37,308 nucleotides of DNA from Streptococcus sp. oral taxon 058 str. F0407 (GCF_000235485.1 NZ_JH378890.1:1-37308); one strand, 5' to 3'. Positions 17,648 to 27,168 are shown, counted from the stretch's first letter. Notes: generated from the letters alone by a model not told the origin. A program made the numbers and translations.

Positions 17648-17648
17648 A
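17622..17648 (+). repeat. 27-bp direct repeat, copy 2 (coupling junction)
   Basis: Identical to 17159-17185 and 463 bases from it. It joins the first and second membrane protein genes with the same tail, ribosome site and overlap. Recombination between copies would remove the middle gene precisely and leave the cassette in frame. Confidence 0.95.
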
Positions 17649-18125
17649 TTTTTTTATTATCAATTATTAGACGAAAGAGAAGAACAACTGATGAATAAAG
17701 CAGGAGCAGAAAGTTTCTATATCTCTATGGCTTTCTTGTTTTTATCTTATATGATTGCAGTATTAGCTCCAAGTCTTTTTAATCCGAGAATGATTCTCAT
17801 CATTATCATTATTGGAACTTCTTACTTTTTCGGCCGTGCTCGAGATTTGGGTGTAACCTACTATAGTCGTTTTCATTTTACGATTGTAGGGTGTTTGCTG
17901 GTAACTCTCGCTATTACGACTCTCTTGATGTTGCAGAATTATCAATTCAACATAGAAATTTATCAGCACAATCCTCTGAACGTTAAATACTTGTCTGCTT
18001 GGATCCTTACTTATCTTCTTTATCTTCCATGGGTTTTTATTGGAAACCTTACTTTAAGAAATTTTGGCGAATGGGCTCAAAAAAAGTTTGAACAAGACAT
18101 GGATGAACTGGAGAGTGGAGAATAG
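17637..18125 (+). CDS. Second four-TM membrane protein of the XRE cassette (DUF3278-like)
   Basis: A 162-residue membrane protein starting MKNRFFYYQLLDEREEQLMNKAG. About four TM helices lie near 28-46, 50-66, 80-100 and 118-142, and the tail is cytoplasmic and charged (EQDMDELESGE). The DEREEQL-N-KAG opening is typical of small membrane proteins that accompany XRE regulators in Firmicutes, perhaps DUF3278; this is uncertain. It begins with the same MKNR codons and the same upstream 27 bases as the preceding gene, so the pair looks assembled by duplication or recombination. It is the last gene of the cassette; the pncB promoter follows within about 35 bases. Confidence 0.75.
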   Translation: MKNRFFYYQLLDEREEQLMNKAGAESFYISMAFLFLSYMIAVLAPSLFNPRMILIIIIIGTSYFFGRARDLGVTYYSRFHFTIVGCLLVTLAITTLLMLQNYQFNIEIYQHNPLNVKYLSAWILTYLLYLPWVFIGNLTLRNFGEWAQKKFEQDMDELESGE

Positions 18126-18157
18126 CTTGTTACTCTTTTCTCAATCCAGCTAAAATG

Positions 18158-18166
18158 TGTTATAAT
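18158..18166 (+). promoter_or_regulatory. Extended -10 promoter of pncB-nadE
   Basis: TGT-TATAAT (18158-18166) lies 75 bases before the pncB ATG, leaving a leader of about 65 bases with a weak internal hairpin (AAAGC…GCTTT). A NiaR operator would be plausible here, but I could not identify one. Confidence 0.7.
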
Positions 18167-18240
18167 AGTACTAATTTATCAGATGGCGGGAAAGCGACTA
18201 AAGGCTTTCATGGCTTATAAACAAGGAAGAAGGAAAACAG

Positions 18241-19701
18241 ATGTATCCAGATGATAGTTTAACTTTGCACACAGACTTGTACCAGATCAACATGATGCAA
18301 GTTTACTTTGACCAAGGGATTCACAATAAAAAGGCGGTTTTTGAGGTTTATTTCCGCCAGCAACCGTTTAACAACGGCTATGCAGTTTTTGCTGGTTTGG
18401 AAAGAATTGTAAATTATCTTGAAGACTTGCGCTTTTCAGATAGCGATATTGACTACTTGGAGTCACTTGGCTATCATGGAGAATTCTTGGATTACCTACG
18501 AAATTTCAAGTTAGAATTAACGGTTCGTTCCGCTCAGGAAGGGGACTTGGTTTTTGCTAATGAGCCAATTGTTCAGGTGGAAGGCCCTCTAGCCCAATGT
18601 CAATTGGTTGAAACGGCTCTTTTAAACATCGTTAACTTTCAAACCTTGATAGCGACTAAGGCGGCACGTATTCGTTCGGTTATTGAAGATGAACCCTTGA
18701 TGGAGTTCGGGACACGTCGTGCGCAAGAAATGGATGCAGCTATCTGGGGAACACGCGCAGCCGTGATTGGTGGCGCCAATGGAACCAGCAACGTGCGTGC
18801 TGGTAAACTCTTTGATATTCCTGTCTTGGGGACTCATGCCCATGCCTTGGTACAGGTTTATGGAAACGACTATGAGGCCTTTAAGGCCTATGCTTCAACC
18901 CATCGTGACTGTGTCTTTTTAGTAGATACTTATGACACGTTGCGAATCGGTATGCCCGCTGCCATTCAGGTAGCGCGTGAGTTGGGAGATAAGATTAATT
19001 TTAAAGGCGTTCGTATTGACTCGGGGGATATTGCCTATATTTCCAAGAAAGTCCGTCAGCAACTGGACGAGGCTGGATATCCAGATGCCAAAATTTACGC
19101 TTCCAATGACCTCGATGAAAATACCATCCTTAACCTCAAAATGCAACACGCTAAAATTGATGTCTGGGGTGTGGGAACCAAGTTGATTACAGCCTATGAT
19201 CAACCAGCTCTTGGGGCAGTTTATAAGATTGTGGCCATTGAAGATGAAAATGGTCATCTGCGCAATACCATCAAGCTTTCAAGCAATGCTGAAAAAGTAT
19301 CTACTCCAGGTAAGAAACAGGTTTGGCGTATTACCAGTCGTGAAAAAGGCAAGTCAGAAGGTGACTACATCACCTATGACGGTGTTGATGTTGCCAGCAT
19401 GACTGAAATCAAAATGTTCCATCCGACCTATACTTACATCAAGAAGACTGTTCGAAATTTTGATGCTGTTCCTCTCTTGGTGGACATCTTCAAAGAAGGG
19501 AAATTGGTTTACGATTTGCCTAGTTTGCCTGAGATTCAGGCTTATGCTCGCAAGGAATTTGACAAGCTTTGGGATGAGTATAAACGAGTACTCAATCCAC
19601 AGCACTATCCAGTAGATTTGGCGTGTGATATTTGGCAAGATAAGATGGACTTGATTGACAAGATGCGCAAGGAAGCTCTTGGTGAAGGAGAAGAAGAATG
19701 A
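18241..19701 (+). CDS. pncB: Nicotinate phosphoribosyltransferase
   Basis: This 486-residue cytosolic enzyme converts nicotinate and PRPP, with ATP hydrolysis, to nicotinate mononucleotide in the Preiss-Handler route to NAD. The N-terminus has the family signature [15 protein letters not shown]. Further conserved blocks are FGTRRAQ (about 159-165), GGANGTSNV (about 177-185), GTHAHA (about 197-202, the active-site loop) and VRIDSGD (about 257-263). Length fits the Firmicute type. The stop overlaps the nadE start (ATGA), so the two salvage enzymes are translationally coupled. Streptococci of this group lack de novo NAD synthesis, which makes this pair important for nicotinate use. Confidence 0.96.
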   Translation: MYPDDSLTLHTDLYQINMMQVYFDQGIHNKKAVFEVYFRQQPFNNGYAVFAGLERIVNYLEDLRFSDSDIDYLESLGYHGEFLDYLRNFKLELTVRSAQEGDLVFANEPIVQVEGPLAQCQLVETALLNIVNFQTLIATKAARIRSVIEDEPLMEFGTRRAQEMDAAIWGTRAAVIGGANGTSNVRAGKLFDIPVLGTHAHALVQVYGNDYEAFKAYASTHRDCVFLVDTYDTLRIGMPAAIQVARELGDKINFKGVRIDSGDIAYISKKVRQQLDEAGYPDAKIYASNDLDENTILNLKMQHAKIDVWGVGTKLITAYDQPALGAVYKIVAIEDENGHLRNTIKLSSNAEKVSTPGKKQVWRITSREKGKSEGDYITYDGVDVASMTEIKMFHPTYTYIKKTVRNFDAVPLLVDIFKEGKLVYDLPSLPEIQAYARKEFDKLWDEYKRVLNPQHYPVDLACDIWQDKMDLIDKMRKEALGEGEEE

Positions 19702-20522
19702 GTTTGCAAGAGACCATTATCCAACAACTAGGTGTCAAGCCAGTGATTGACGCCCAGGAAGAAATCCGTCGTTCCATTGATTTCTTAAAAAAATACCTAA
19801 AAAAACATCCCTTCCTTAAAAGTTTTGTATTAGGAATTTCTGGAGGACAAGACTCCACCTTGGCAGGGCGCTTGGCACAATTAGCCATGGAAGAAATGCG
19901 AGCAGAAACTGGTGATGATAGTTACAAATTTATCGCTGTTCGCCTACCTTATGGAGTCCAAGCTGATGAAGACGACGCTCAAAAAGCCCTTGCTTTCATC
20001 CAACCAGATGTCAGTGTGGTAGTCAATATCAAGGACTCTGTTGATGCTATGGTCTTAGCGGTAGAAGCTACAGGCAGTCCAATGACGGATTTTAACAAAG
20101 GAAATATCAAGGCTCGTAGCCGTATGATCGCTCAATATACGCTAGCAGGAGCACATAGCGGAGCTGTTATTGGGACAGATCATGCTGCGGAAAATATCAC
20201 AGGTTTCTTTACCAAGTTTGGTGACGGTGGTGCGGATATTCTCCCTCTTTACCGACTCAATAAACGTCAAGGGAAACAACTTTTGAAAGAGCTTGGCGCG
20301 AATCCTGCCCTCTATGAAAAAGTACCCATCGCAGACCTTGAAGAAGACAAGCCGGGCTTGGCTGACGAAGTCGCTCTGGGAGTCACTTATGCAGAGATTG
20401 ATGACTACCTAGAAGGCAAAACAATCAGCCCAGAAGCTCAAGCAAGGATCGAAAACTGGTGGCATAAAGGCCAACACAAACGCCACTTACCAATCACCGT
20501 CTTTGATGACTTTTGGGAGTAA
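19698..20522 (+). CDS. nadE: NH3-dependent NAD+ synthetase
   Basis: A 274-residue enzyme that adenylates nicotinic acid adenine dinucleotide and amidates it to NAD. The ATP pyrophosphatase P-loop SGGQDST is at 48-54. A second conserved block, [27 protein letters not shown], lies near 154-180. There is no N-terminal glutaminase domain, so it should use free ammonia. Length is normal for the short form. It follows pncB with a four-base overlap and is closed by a terminator. Confidence 0.97.
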   Translation: MSLQETIIQQLGVKPVIDAQEEIRRSIDFLKKYLKKHPFLKSFVLGISGGQDSTLAGRLAQLAMEEMRAETGDDSYKFIAVRLPYGVQADEDDAQKALAFIQPDVSVVVNIKDSVDAMVLAVEATGSPMTDFNKGNIKARSRMIAQYTLAGAHSGAVIGTDHAAENITGFFTKFGDGGADILPLYRLNKRQGKQLLKELGANPALYEKVPIADLEEDKPGLADEVALGVTYAEIDDYLEGKTISPEAQARIENWWHKGQHKRHLPITVFDDFWE

Positions 20523-20543
20523 AAACCTCCAGTGGAGGTTTTT
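20521..20543 (+). terminator. Terminator of pncB-nadE
   Basis: AAAACCTCC, an AGT loop and GGAGGTTTTT begin at the nadE stop codon. Confidence 0.88.
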
Positions 20544-20546
20544 AGC

Positions 20547-20653
20547 CTCTCACCTTGAAATAAAAAAGTGAGAGTTAGTCCGGGGGACCTTTTTACCCTG
20601 AGTTTAGAAACAGAAGAACGAGGAAGATCCAGTGGACTTTCTTTGCTTCTCGT
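20547..20653 (+). repeat. Cluster of small hairpins related to the livF-downstream repeats
   Basis: Three hairpins lie between nadE and the next gene. The first is CTCTCAC (20547-20553) with GTGAGAG (20568-20574). The second is GTCC-ggg-GGAC with a T run (about 20578-20595). The third is a longer one with outer arms ACGAGGAAG (20618-20626) and CTTCTCGT (20646-20653), enclosing TCC-agt-GGA. The block from 20576 resembles the repeats at 32141-32310 in order: a GTCCGGGGGACC-like hairpin, then a TCCAGTGGA hairpin. The rest of the gap to 20724 shows no clear promoter. Confidence 0.55.
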
Positions 20654-20724
20654 CTTGAATAGAGAGTAAGGTAGAGCAATGGAAGTATAAACCTACTCCC
20701 AAAGATAGAAAGCGAGGTCGCATC

Positions 20725-21270
20725 ATGAAAGCAATCGGTACGCAAACGTTACAGACAGACCGTTTAATCTTGAGAAGATTTGTGGAGAGTGATGCGGAAG
20801 CCATGTTTCAAAATTGGGCTTCATCTGCTGAGAATCTGACCTATGTCACCTGGGATCCTCATCCGAATGTTGACGTGACTCGAAACTCGATTCGCAATTG
20901 GGTCGCCTCTTATGACAATCCTAACTATTATAAGTGGGCGATTTGTCTCAAAGAAAAACCAGAGCAAGTGATAGGAGATATCAGCATCGTTGAGATGAAT
21001 GAGGATGATTCTTGTTGTGAAATTGGCTATATTTTAGGTAAAATCTATTGGGGCAGTGGTATGATGACGGAGGCCTTAAAAGCTGTGTTAGACTTTTGCT
21101 TTATTCAAGCAGGTTTTCAAAAAGTCAGAGCTCGTTACGCCAGTCTCAACCCAGCTTCAGGTCGTGTGATGGAAAAAGCGGGAATGTCCTATCTAAAAAC
21201 CATTACCAATGGTGTGGAGAGAAAAGACTACATTGCGGACCTTATTTATTACCAGATTAAAAAGAACTAA
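20725..21270 (+). CDS. RimJ/RimL-type GNAT acetyltransferase
   Basis: A 181-residue acetyltransferase of the Acetyltransf_3 type, opening with LQTDRLILRRFVESDAEAMF as in RimJ/RimL. The CoA-binding part is EIGYILGKIYWGSGMMTEALKAVLDF (about 99-124), and ARYASLNPASGRVMEKAGM is the typical motif B. Members acetylate protein N-termini or small amines; which one is not clear. The 5' leader holds the hairpin cluster described separately, and AAAGCGAGG lies about 9 bases before the ATG. It faces the reverse-strand Nudix gene across a shared terminator. Confidence 0.88.
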   Translation: MKAIGTQTLQTDRLILRRFVESDAEAMFQNWASSAENLTYVTWDPHPNVDVTRNSIRNWVASYDNPNYYKWAICLKEKPEQVIGDISIVEMNEDDSCCEIGYILGKIYWGSGMMTEALKAVLDFCFIQAGFQKVRARYASLNPASGRVMEKAGMSYLKTITNGVERKDYIADLIYYQIKKN

Positions 21271-21271
21271 G

Positions 21272-21319
21272 AAATGACCTGGGCTTCAAAATCTAACTTT
21301 TGAAGCTCAGGTCATTTTC
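21272..21319. terminator. Bidirectional terminator between convergent genes
   Basis: A long inverted repeat (AAATGACCTG…CAGGTCATTT, extended by GCTTCAAAA/TTTTGAAGC) lies between the convergent acetyltransferase and Nudix genes. Confidence 0.88.
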
Positions 21320-21329
21320 TTCTGCTCTT

Positions 21330-21785
21330 TTATTTTAACTCATAAAGCCAATCATCGCTGTCTTTATAGTAAAAGAATTCACTGAGATCCTCTTCTAGAA
21401 ACACACGAAGCATATCAGACATATCATCGGTTGCAAGTTTTAGATGAGATAGATTGTCAAAATCCTCCCACCAGACTTTCCCTTCGTCTGAAGACTGGAG
21501 TTCACCAGTAAAGTGTTCTGTCTTGTAAAAAAGGACGACATACCGATAATCCTCGTCATCGTACCAGTCTTTGATACCACAAAGTTGAGGTTTGGATATG
21601 GTTAGTCCAGTTTCTTCCTTGACTTCTCTGATAACTGCATCGGTAAAAGATTCCCCACGCTCTACATGACCACCAGGAAAAGTGATTCCGGGCCAGTCGG
21701 GATTAACTCGATCTTGAACTAGAACCTTGTTTCCGTTTTTAATCATGCACATGTTGACAAATTCGACTAATTCTCGTCTGTTCAT
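21330..21785 (-). CDS. Nudix hydrolase, MutT/8-oxo-dGTP diphosphatase-like
   Basis: A 151-residue Nudix pyrophosphohydrolase. The Nudix box is complete: G39-x5-E45-x7-REVKEETG ending at about 61, including the catalytic REVxEE. The sequence before it (NPDWPGITFPGGHVE) resembles 8-oxo-dGTP diphosphatases that cleanse oxidised nucleotides, but other nucleotide substrates are possible. It is the last gene of a reverse-strand operon behind a flavoprotein and a DUF1697 protein; the gap to the DUF1697 stop is 10 bases. A TAGGAAA ribosome site precedes the ATG. Confidence 0.9.
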   Translation of the reverse strand: MNRRELVEFVNMCMIKNGNKVLVQDRVNPDWPGITFPGGHVERGESFTDAVIREVKEETGLTISKPQLCGIKDWYDDEDYRYVVLFYKTEHFTGELQSSDEGKVWWEDFDNLSHLKLATDDMSDMLRVFLEEDLSEFFYYKDSDDWLYELK

Positions 21786-21795
21786 ATTGTTTTTC

Positions 21796-22317
21796 CTATT
21801 TTGTCAGTAACTTTTCCACTACGTTTAACTTTCGCATGGTTAAATCCACGCCAAAAAGTTTTTCAAGATAGTTGGTGTTGAGCTTTTTTTGTTTTGCAGT
21901 TCTAGGGAGATAGAGGTAGAGACAGTAATCGCCTATACAAATTTCTTCTTCGCCATAGTCAGCTTTTAATTTTTCTAGTGGCAGACTTTGGATAAATCCC
22001 TGATAAAGAATCACATGTATACGGTCATAAAGATAGTGTTCTCCAAACGGGTTTTCTTGGACAATTTTTGTAAAATCACTTTTGTTCTTGATAACCATTT
22101 TTAAGTCAGCACCAATTTTTTCCTTTATTAGAGTATGAACACATTCTCGTATTTCTTCTAAATCTAAGTCACTTTCAAGAATGATATTCCCACTTTGAAT
22201 ATAAGTTCGAACGTGTTGAAAACCAGCTTCTGTCAAAATATTTACCAAATAAGACATTTTCGGGATAGCATTTTTTCCATTAGGAGTAACGCCTCTTAGT
22301 AAAATAATATGTTCCAA
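21796..22317 (-). CDS. DUF1697 family protein (probable TTG start)
   Basis: A protein of 173 residues if started at TTG 22317, or 184 from ATG 22350. I favour the TTG for two reasons. AAAGGAAG lies just upstream at proper spacing, while the ATG lacks a ribosome site. The product also then begins (M)EHIILLRGVTPNGKNAIPKM, matching the family opening with ALLRGINVGGKN. DUF1697 proteins are widespread soluble proteins of unknown function; the QSGNIILES segment (YIQSGN) is characteristic. It sits between an HI0933-type flavoprotein and a Nudix hydrolase on the same transcript, which gives at most a hint of a role in redox or nucleotide damage. Confidence 0.82.
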   Translation of the reverse strand: MEHIILLRGVTPNGKNAIPKMSYLVNILTEAGFQHVRTYIQSGNIILESDLDLEEIRECVHTLIKEKIGADLKMVIKNKSDFTKIVQENPFGEHYLYDRIHVILYQGFIQSLPLEKLKADYGEEEICIGDYCLYLYLPRTAKQKKLNTNYLEKLFGVDLTMRKLNVVEKLLTK

Positions 22318-22354
22318 AGGACTTCCTTTCTTATTGGGTATTCTAGCCATTCAA

Positions 22355-23582
<1,228 letters not shown>

Positions 23583-23591
23583 CTAAAGATT

Positions 23592-24437
23592 TTAGTTGAT
23601 TTCATATCCAATTAAGAGACCGCCTTCTTCCGCATAGAAGCTGCAAAGTCCAGAAGTTGGAAGGATGGTGATTTGCGCCTGAGGGAATGTTTCTCGCAAA
23701 CGTTCCGAAAGCTGTTGACAGAATTTTTCATTACTGCGATGGGCCATGACGATACGACCACCAGCATAACCAGCTTTGATGAGTTCTTCATAGGCTGCTT
23801 GAAGGGATTTTTTTGCTCCACGAGCTTTTTGGAGCAATTCTAGAGTTCCAGTTTCACTTGCTTCCCCGACCATACGGATGTTGAGAAGGCCAACAACTGT
23901 ACCGATAAGCTTGCTCAAACGACCATTTTTCACCAAATTATCAACTTTAGCGAGGACAAAGAGCAATTTTGTTTTTTCTTGGTAGGCTGTGATAGCTTCA
24001 ACAACTTCCTCAAAAGATAATCCTTGGTCAATCAAATCATTGATTTTTTCGACAATCAAATCAACTTCCCCACCTGCAGATAAACTATCGATAACATGAA
24101 TCTGAGTGTCAGGGTGTTCTTCGAGGTAAATGTTCTTAGCGAGCTGTGCACTGTTGTGGCTACCTGAAAGAGTACCAGTGATGGTAACGACAAAAATATG
24201 TTTGGCACCTTCGAATGCACGCAAGTAATCATCAGGGCTAGGACAAGCTGATTTTGAAGCCTCAGAAGTCGCATACATGGTTTCCATCATACGATCAATG
24301 TCGAGATTGGCATCGTCAATAAAGACCTGATCAGCTACTTGAATGGTTAAAGGAACACTCACAAATTCAGTATCGATAGCAGGAGTTGCTAGTTGACGAT
24401 AATCACAACCCGAGTCAGCCACAATCTTCCAAGTCAT
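23592..24437 (-). CDS. DegV family fatty-acid-binding protein
   Basis: A 281-residue two-domain DegV protein. These bind fatty acids; in Gram-positive bacteria some (FakB) present the fatty acid to the kinase FakA for phosphorylation. Typical features are the N-terminal IVADSGCD, the ITGTLSGSHNSAQLA loop (about 98-112) with the ligand-binding serine, and IHVIDSLSAGGE. The nearby Arg/His residues that hold the carboxylate are in VMAHRSNEKF. The start is supported by GGAGA six bases upstream. No kinase gene is next to it, as is usual for FakB paralogues. It is transcribed away from the TetR gene; whether that TetR controls it is unknown. Confidence 0.9.
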   Translation of the reverse strand: MTWKIVADSGCDYRQLATPAIDTEFVSVPLTIQVADQVFIDDANLDIDRMMETMYATSEASKSACPSPDDYLRAFEGAKHIFVVTITGTLSGSHNSAQLAKNIYLEEHPDTQIHVIDSLSAGGEVDLIVEKINDLIDQGLSFEEVVEAITAYQEKTKLLFVLAKVDNLVKNGRLSKLIGTVVGLLNIRMVGEASETGTLELLQKARGAKKSLQAAYEELIKAGYAGGRIVMAHRSNEKFCQQLSERLRETFPQAQITILPTSGLCSFYAEEGGLLIGYEIN

Positions 24438-24493
24438 AGAAATTCTCCATCTTTGTCACTTATACATTGACAAAGGTTCTGTCTTTTTTTACA

Positions 24494-24502
24494 ATTATAT
24501 CA
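24494..24502 (-). promoter_or_regulatory. Extended -10 promoter of degV
   Basis: On the reverse strand TGA-TATAAT lies 57 bases before the degV ATG, in the 124-base divergent gap with the TetR gene. Confidence 0.72.
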
Positions 24503-24561
24503 TGAAAGCCCTTGAAACAAAAGTACCACCTCTCTGTTGTCACAAGTAGAAAGAAATTGTT

Positions 24562-25119
24562 ATGTCTGAACGTAAAATATCTGAAAAATCTCTTGAAAAT
24601 CTCAGAAAATCAAATCAAGAATCCAATTTCTTGACTAGAGAAGCGATTGAGACTGCTCTTTTGCAACTTCTGGAAAAAAAAGACTTGGCTAAGATCAGCA
24701 TTTCGGAGCTGGTCAAGCGAGCGGGCGTCTCTCGTGCCGCATTCTATCGCAACTATGACTCTAAAGAAGAGATTTTGGAAAGCGTTTTTAAACGCAGTGT
24801 CCATAACATTATGGAACAGTTGAGCCACTACGATGTCAAAACCGATCTTTATCTTGTCTGGGTACACCTTTTCCGCGCAGCCAAGAAAGAAGCCAAGGTT
24901 ATCCAACTTGCTTTGGACTACCACTTGGAAAAGATTTTTGTCCAAGCTATGCAGGAATTTCTGGAAAAATACCACGGAAAATCAAAAGGCGTTAGCAGCT
25001 ATCTGCATTCGTTTTGGAGTTCTGCCATCGTATCGGTTCTACTCAAATGGATCAAGGATGGAATGAAGGTTCCAGCTGAAAAGATTGCTGATTTACGCTT
25101 GCCATTTTTCAAAAAATAA
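24562..25119 (+). CDS. TetR/AcrR-family regulator
   Basis: A 185-residue TetR-type repressor. The N-terminal helix-turn-helix spans about 26-72, with ISISELVKRAGVSRAAFYRNYDSKEEIL as the recognition region. The remaining helical domain would bind a ligand and dimerise; its C-terminal part resembles the TetR_C_7/DhaS-like type, which sometimes lacks a small-molecule ligand. It is divergent from degV, a common arrangement in which the regulator controls itself and the divergent gene. The dCMP deaminase gene follows after 18 bases, so the two may be co-transcribed. No palindromic operator stood out in the divergent gap. Confidence 0.9.
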   Translation: MSERKISEKSLENLRKSNQESNFLTREAIETALLQLLEKKDLAKISISELVKRAGVSRAAFYRNYDSKEEILESVFKRSVHNIMEQLSHYDVKTDLYLVWVHLFRAAKKEAKVIQLALDYHLEKIFVQAMQEFLEKYHGKSKGVSSYLHSFWSSAIVSVLLKWIKDGMKVPAEKIADLRLPFFKK

Positions 25120-25137
25120 AGGAAAAGGAGAAGACTT

Positions 25138-25605
25138 ATGACGGAAAAAAGACTGGCTTGGGATGAGTACTTTGCAGCCCAGGCCTTACTGATTGCCAAT
25201 CGTTCTACTTGTAAACGCGCCAAAGTAGGAGCTGTCCTCGTTAAGGATAATAAGGTCATTTCAACAGGTTACAATGGTTCAGTATCAGGAACTGAGCACT
25301 GTATTGACCACGAATGTCTTGTCATTGAAGGACACTGTGTCCGAACCCTTCACGCCGAGGTCAATGCAATCTTACAAGGAGCCGAACGTGGGGTTCCTAA
25401 AGGATTTACAGCTTATGTGACCCATTTCCCTTGTCTGAACTGTACAAAACAACTCTTACAAGTCGGTTGCAAACGTGTAGTTTATATCAATCAGTATCGT
25501 ATGGACGACTATGCCAAATACCTCTATCAAGAAAAAGGGACCGAGCTGACCCATTTACCGCTTGAGACGGTTCAGACAGCTCTTCAAGAAGCAAATTTAA
25601 TTTAG
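25138..25605 (+). CDS. comEB: Deoxycytidylate deaminase (ComEB family)
   Basis: A 155-residue zinc enzyme that deaminates dCMP to dUMP, feeding thymidylate synthesis. The zinc/catalytic site is complete: His72-Ala-Glu74 in RTLHAEVNAI and Cys99-x2-Cys102 in FPCLNC. Additional Cys/His residues in TEHCIDHECLVIEGHC suggest the second zinc site of dCMP deaminases. The gene is called comEB by homology to the Bacillus competence locus, but no other com genes are adjacent and a role in DNA uptake should not be assumed. GGAAAAGGAG precedes the ATG. Confidence 0.92.
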   Translation: MTEKRLAWDEYFAAQALLIANRSTCKRAKVGAVLVKDNKVISTGYNGSVSGTEHCIDHECLVIEGHCVRTLHAEVNAILQGAERGVPKGFTAYVTHFPCLNCTKQLLQVGCKRVVYINQYRMDDYAKYLYQEKGTELTHLPLETVQTALQEANLI

Positions 25606-25623
25606 AATTTATAAAAAATGAAT

Positions 25624-25653
25624 GGTTTAGAAAGCTTTTTAAACCGTTTTTTG
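25624..25653 (+). terminator. Terminator after the dCMP deaminase gene
   Basis: Arms GGTTTA (25624-25629) and TAAACC (25640-25645), with an internal AAAGCTTT palindrome, are followed by GTTTTTT. Confidence 0.82.
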
Positions 25654-25660
25654 ATATAAT
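25652..25660 (+). promoter_or_regulatory. Extended -10 promoter of upp
   Basis: TGA-TATAAT follows directly on the T run of the preceding terminator and lies 34 bases before the upp ATG. Confidence 0.72.
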
Positions 25661-25693
25661 AAGAAGAATAAATTGAAAGAAGGAATTCAGAAA

Positions 25694-26323
25694 ATGGGAA
25701 AAATTGAAGTCATTAATCATCCACTGATTCAACACAAATTGTCAATCTTGCGTCGTACAGACACTTCTACAAAAGCTTTTCGTGAGCTAGTTGACGAGAT
25801 TGCAATGTTGATGGGATATGAAGTACTTCGTGATCTTCCACTTGAAGATGTGGAAATCGAAACACCAATCACAAAAACAGTTCAAAAACAATTGGCTGGT
25901 AAAAAATTGGCGATTGTCCCAATCTTGCGTGCAGGTATCGGAATGGTCGATGGCTTATTGAGCTTGGTTCCAGCAGCAAAAGTTGGGCACATTGGTATGT
26001 ACCGTGATGAAGAAACCCTTCAACCAGTTGAATACTTGGTGAAATTGCCTGAGGATATTGACCAACGTCAAATCTTTGTAGTGGATCCAATGTTGGCAAC
26101 AGGTGGTTCAGCTATCTTGGCTGTTGACTCCCTTAAAAAACGTGGTGCATCAAATATCAAGTTTGTCTGCCTAGTAGCTGCTCCAGAAGGAGTGAAAGCT
26201 CTTCAAGCAGCTCACCCAGACGTCGAAATCTTTACAGCAGCCTTGGATGAACACTTGAATGAACATGGCTATATTGTTCCAGGTCTCGGAGATGCTGGAG
26301 ACCGCTTGTTCGGTACGAAATAA
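25694..26323 (+). CDS. upp: Uracil phosphoribosyltransferase
   Basis: A 209-residue cytosolic enzyme making UMP from uracil and PRPP. The PRPP-binding motif is [12 protein letters not shown] (129-140), and the uracil-binding C-terminus [18 protein letters not shown] is present. An in-frame TTG at 25673 would add seven residues; ATG 25694 has AAGGA (25680-25684) at nine bases and gives the family length. It is an independent unit between the dCMP deaminase and clpP. Confidence 0.97.
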   Translation: MGKIEVINHPLIQHKLSILRRTDTSTKAFRELVDEIAMLMGYEVLRDLPLEDVEIETPITKTVQKQLAGKKLAIVPILRAGIGMVDGLLSLVPAAKVGHIGMYRDEETLQPVEYLVKLPEDIDQRQIFVVDPMLATGGSAILAVDSLKKRGASNIKFVCLVAAPEGVKALQAAHPDVEIFTAALDEHLNEHGYIVPGLGDAGDRLFGTK

Positions 26324-26417
26324 GACTCAGATAGAGTCTTAAAGATGAAATTGGAGAATGTTTCTAATTTCGTAAGGAGGTTGAATTTTTGATTCTGTCG
26401 ATAGTATAGAGCAAAAA

Positions 26418-26446
26418 TTTGACCTTTTTGACCAAAAAGATATAAT
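26418..26446 (+). promoter_or_regulatory. clpP promoter with CtsR operator
   Basis: TTGACC (26419-26424), a 16-base spacer and TATAAT (26441-26446) form the promoter. The -35 overlaps two direct TTTGACC heptamers (26418-26424 and 26427-26433). Read on the other strand they are GGTCAAA repeats, the recognition sequence of the heat-shock repressor CtsR. Spacing is two bases, one fewer than the classical consensus. The rest of the 26324-26499 gap holds two weak hairpins. Confidence 0.88.
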
Positions 26447-26499
26447 AGTTCTGTATTGAGTCGTATGACTAAGAAAATTCAACATAAAAGGAGAAATAA

Positions 26500-27090
26500 A
26501 TGATTCCTGTAGTTATTGAACAAACAAGCCGTGGAGAACGTTCCTATGATATTTACTCCCGTCTTTTGAAAGACCGCATCATCATGCTAACAGGGCCAGT
26601 CGAAGACAATATGGCCAACTCAGTTATTGCTCAGTTGCTCTTCTTGGATGCCCAAGATAGCACAAAAGATATTTACCTTTATGTCAACACACCTGGAGGT
26701 TCTGTGTCAGCTGGTTTGGCAATCGTTGATACCATGAACTTTATCAAGGCTGATGTCCAAACCATCGTGATGGGAATGGCTGCATCTATGGGGACTGTTA
26801 TTGCATCAAGTGGAGCAAAAGGCAAACGCTTCATGCTTCCAAATGCAGAGTACATGATTCACCAACCAATGGGTGGAACAGGTGGTGGTACCCAACAAAC
26901 AGATATGGCAATCGCTGCAGAACACTTGCTCAAAACTCGTAAGACATTGGAGCAAATCCTTGCCGATAACTCTGGTAAATCAGTTGAGCAAATTCATGCA
27001 GATGCGGAACGTGATTACTGGATGAGCGCCCAAGAAACGCTTGAATATGGTTTTATTGATGAAATCATGGCCAACAATTCTTTGAACTAA
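26500..27090 (+). CDS. clpP: ATP-dependent Clp protease proteolytic subunit
   Basis: A 196-residue serine peptidase that forms the tetradecameric degradation chamber used by Clp ATPases (ClpC, ClpE, ClpX). The catalytic triad is visible: Ser96 in GMAASMGT, His121 in YMIHQPMGG and Asp172 in AERDYWMS. The oxyanion segment TPGGSVSAG lies at 64-72. Length and start are standard, with AAAAGGAG eight bases before the ATG. A CtsR operator covers its promoter, so transcription should rise on heat or misfolded-protein stress. A strong terminator follows. Confidence 0.98.
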   Translation: MIPVVIEQTSRGERSYDIYSRLLKDRIIMLTGPVEDNMANSVIAQLLFLDAQDSTKDIYLYVNTPGGSVSAGLAIVDTMNFIKADVQTIVMGMAASMGTVIASSGAKGKRFMLPNAEYMIHQPMGGTGGGTQQTDMAIAAEHLLKTRKTLEQILADNSGKSVEQIHADAERDYWMSAQETLEYGFIDEIMANNSLN

Positions 27091-27099
27091 TAAAGCATG

Positions 27100-27129
27100 A
27101 AAGCGAACTCGACGGAGTTTGCTTTTTTT
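27100..27129 (+). terminator. Terminator of clpP
   Basis: Arms AAAGCGAACTC (27100-27110) and GAGTTTGCTTT (27115-27125) pair with one mismatch and end in a T run. Confidence 0.87.
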
Positions 27130-27137
27130 GATATAAT
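27129..27137 (+). promoter_or_regulatory. Extended -10 promoter of ylbG
   Basis: TGA-TATAAT overlaps the end of the clpP terminator T run and lies 32 bases before the ATG. Confidence 0.68.
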
Positions 27138-27168
27138 AGGATAAGATTTCTTAGAAAGAGGCTTCCTC

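Noticed and set aside
20581..20724. T-box or other amino-acid riboswitch upstream of the acetyltransferase
   Set aside because: No T-box consensus (AGGGTGGNACCGCG-like) or other known riboswitch core is visible, only small hairpins.
25138..25605. Competence locus implied by the comEB name
   Set aside because: Only the dCMP deaminase is present; comEA and comEC are not in the window, so no DNA-uptake function is inferred.
26322..26400. Terminator candidates after upp
   Set aside because: AAGACTC/GAGTCTT and GAAATT/AATTTC hairpins are present, but neither is followed by a convincing T run; left unannotated.
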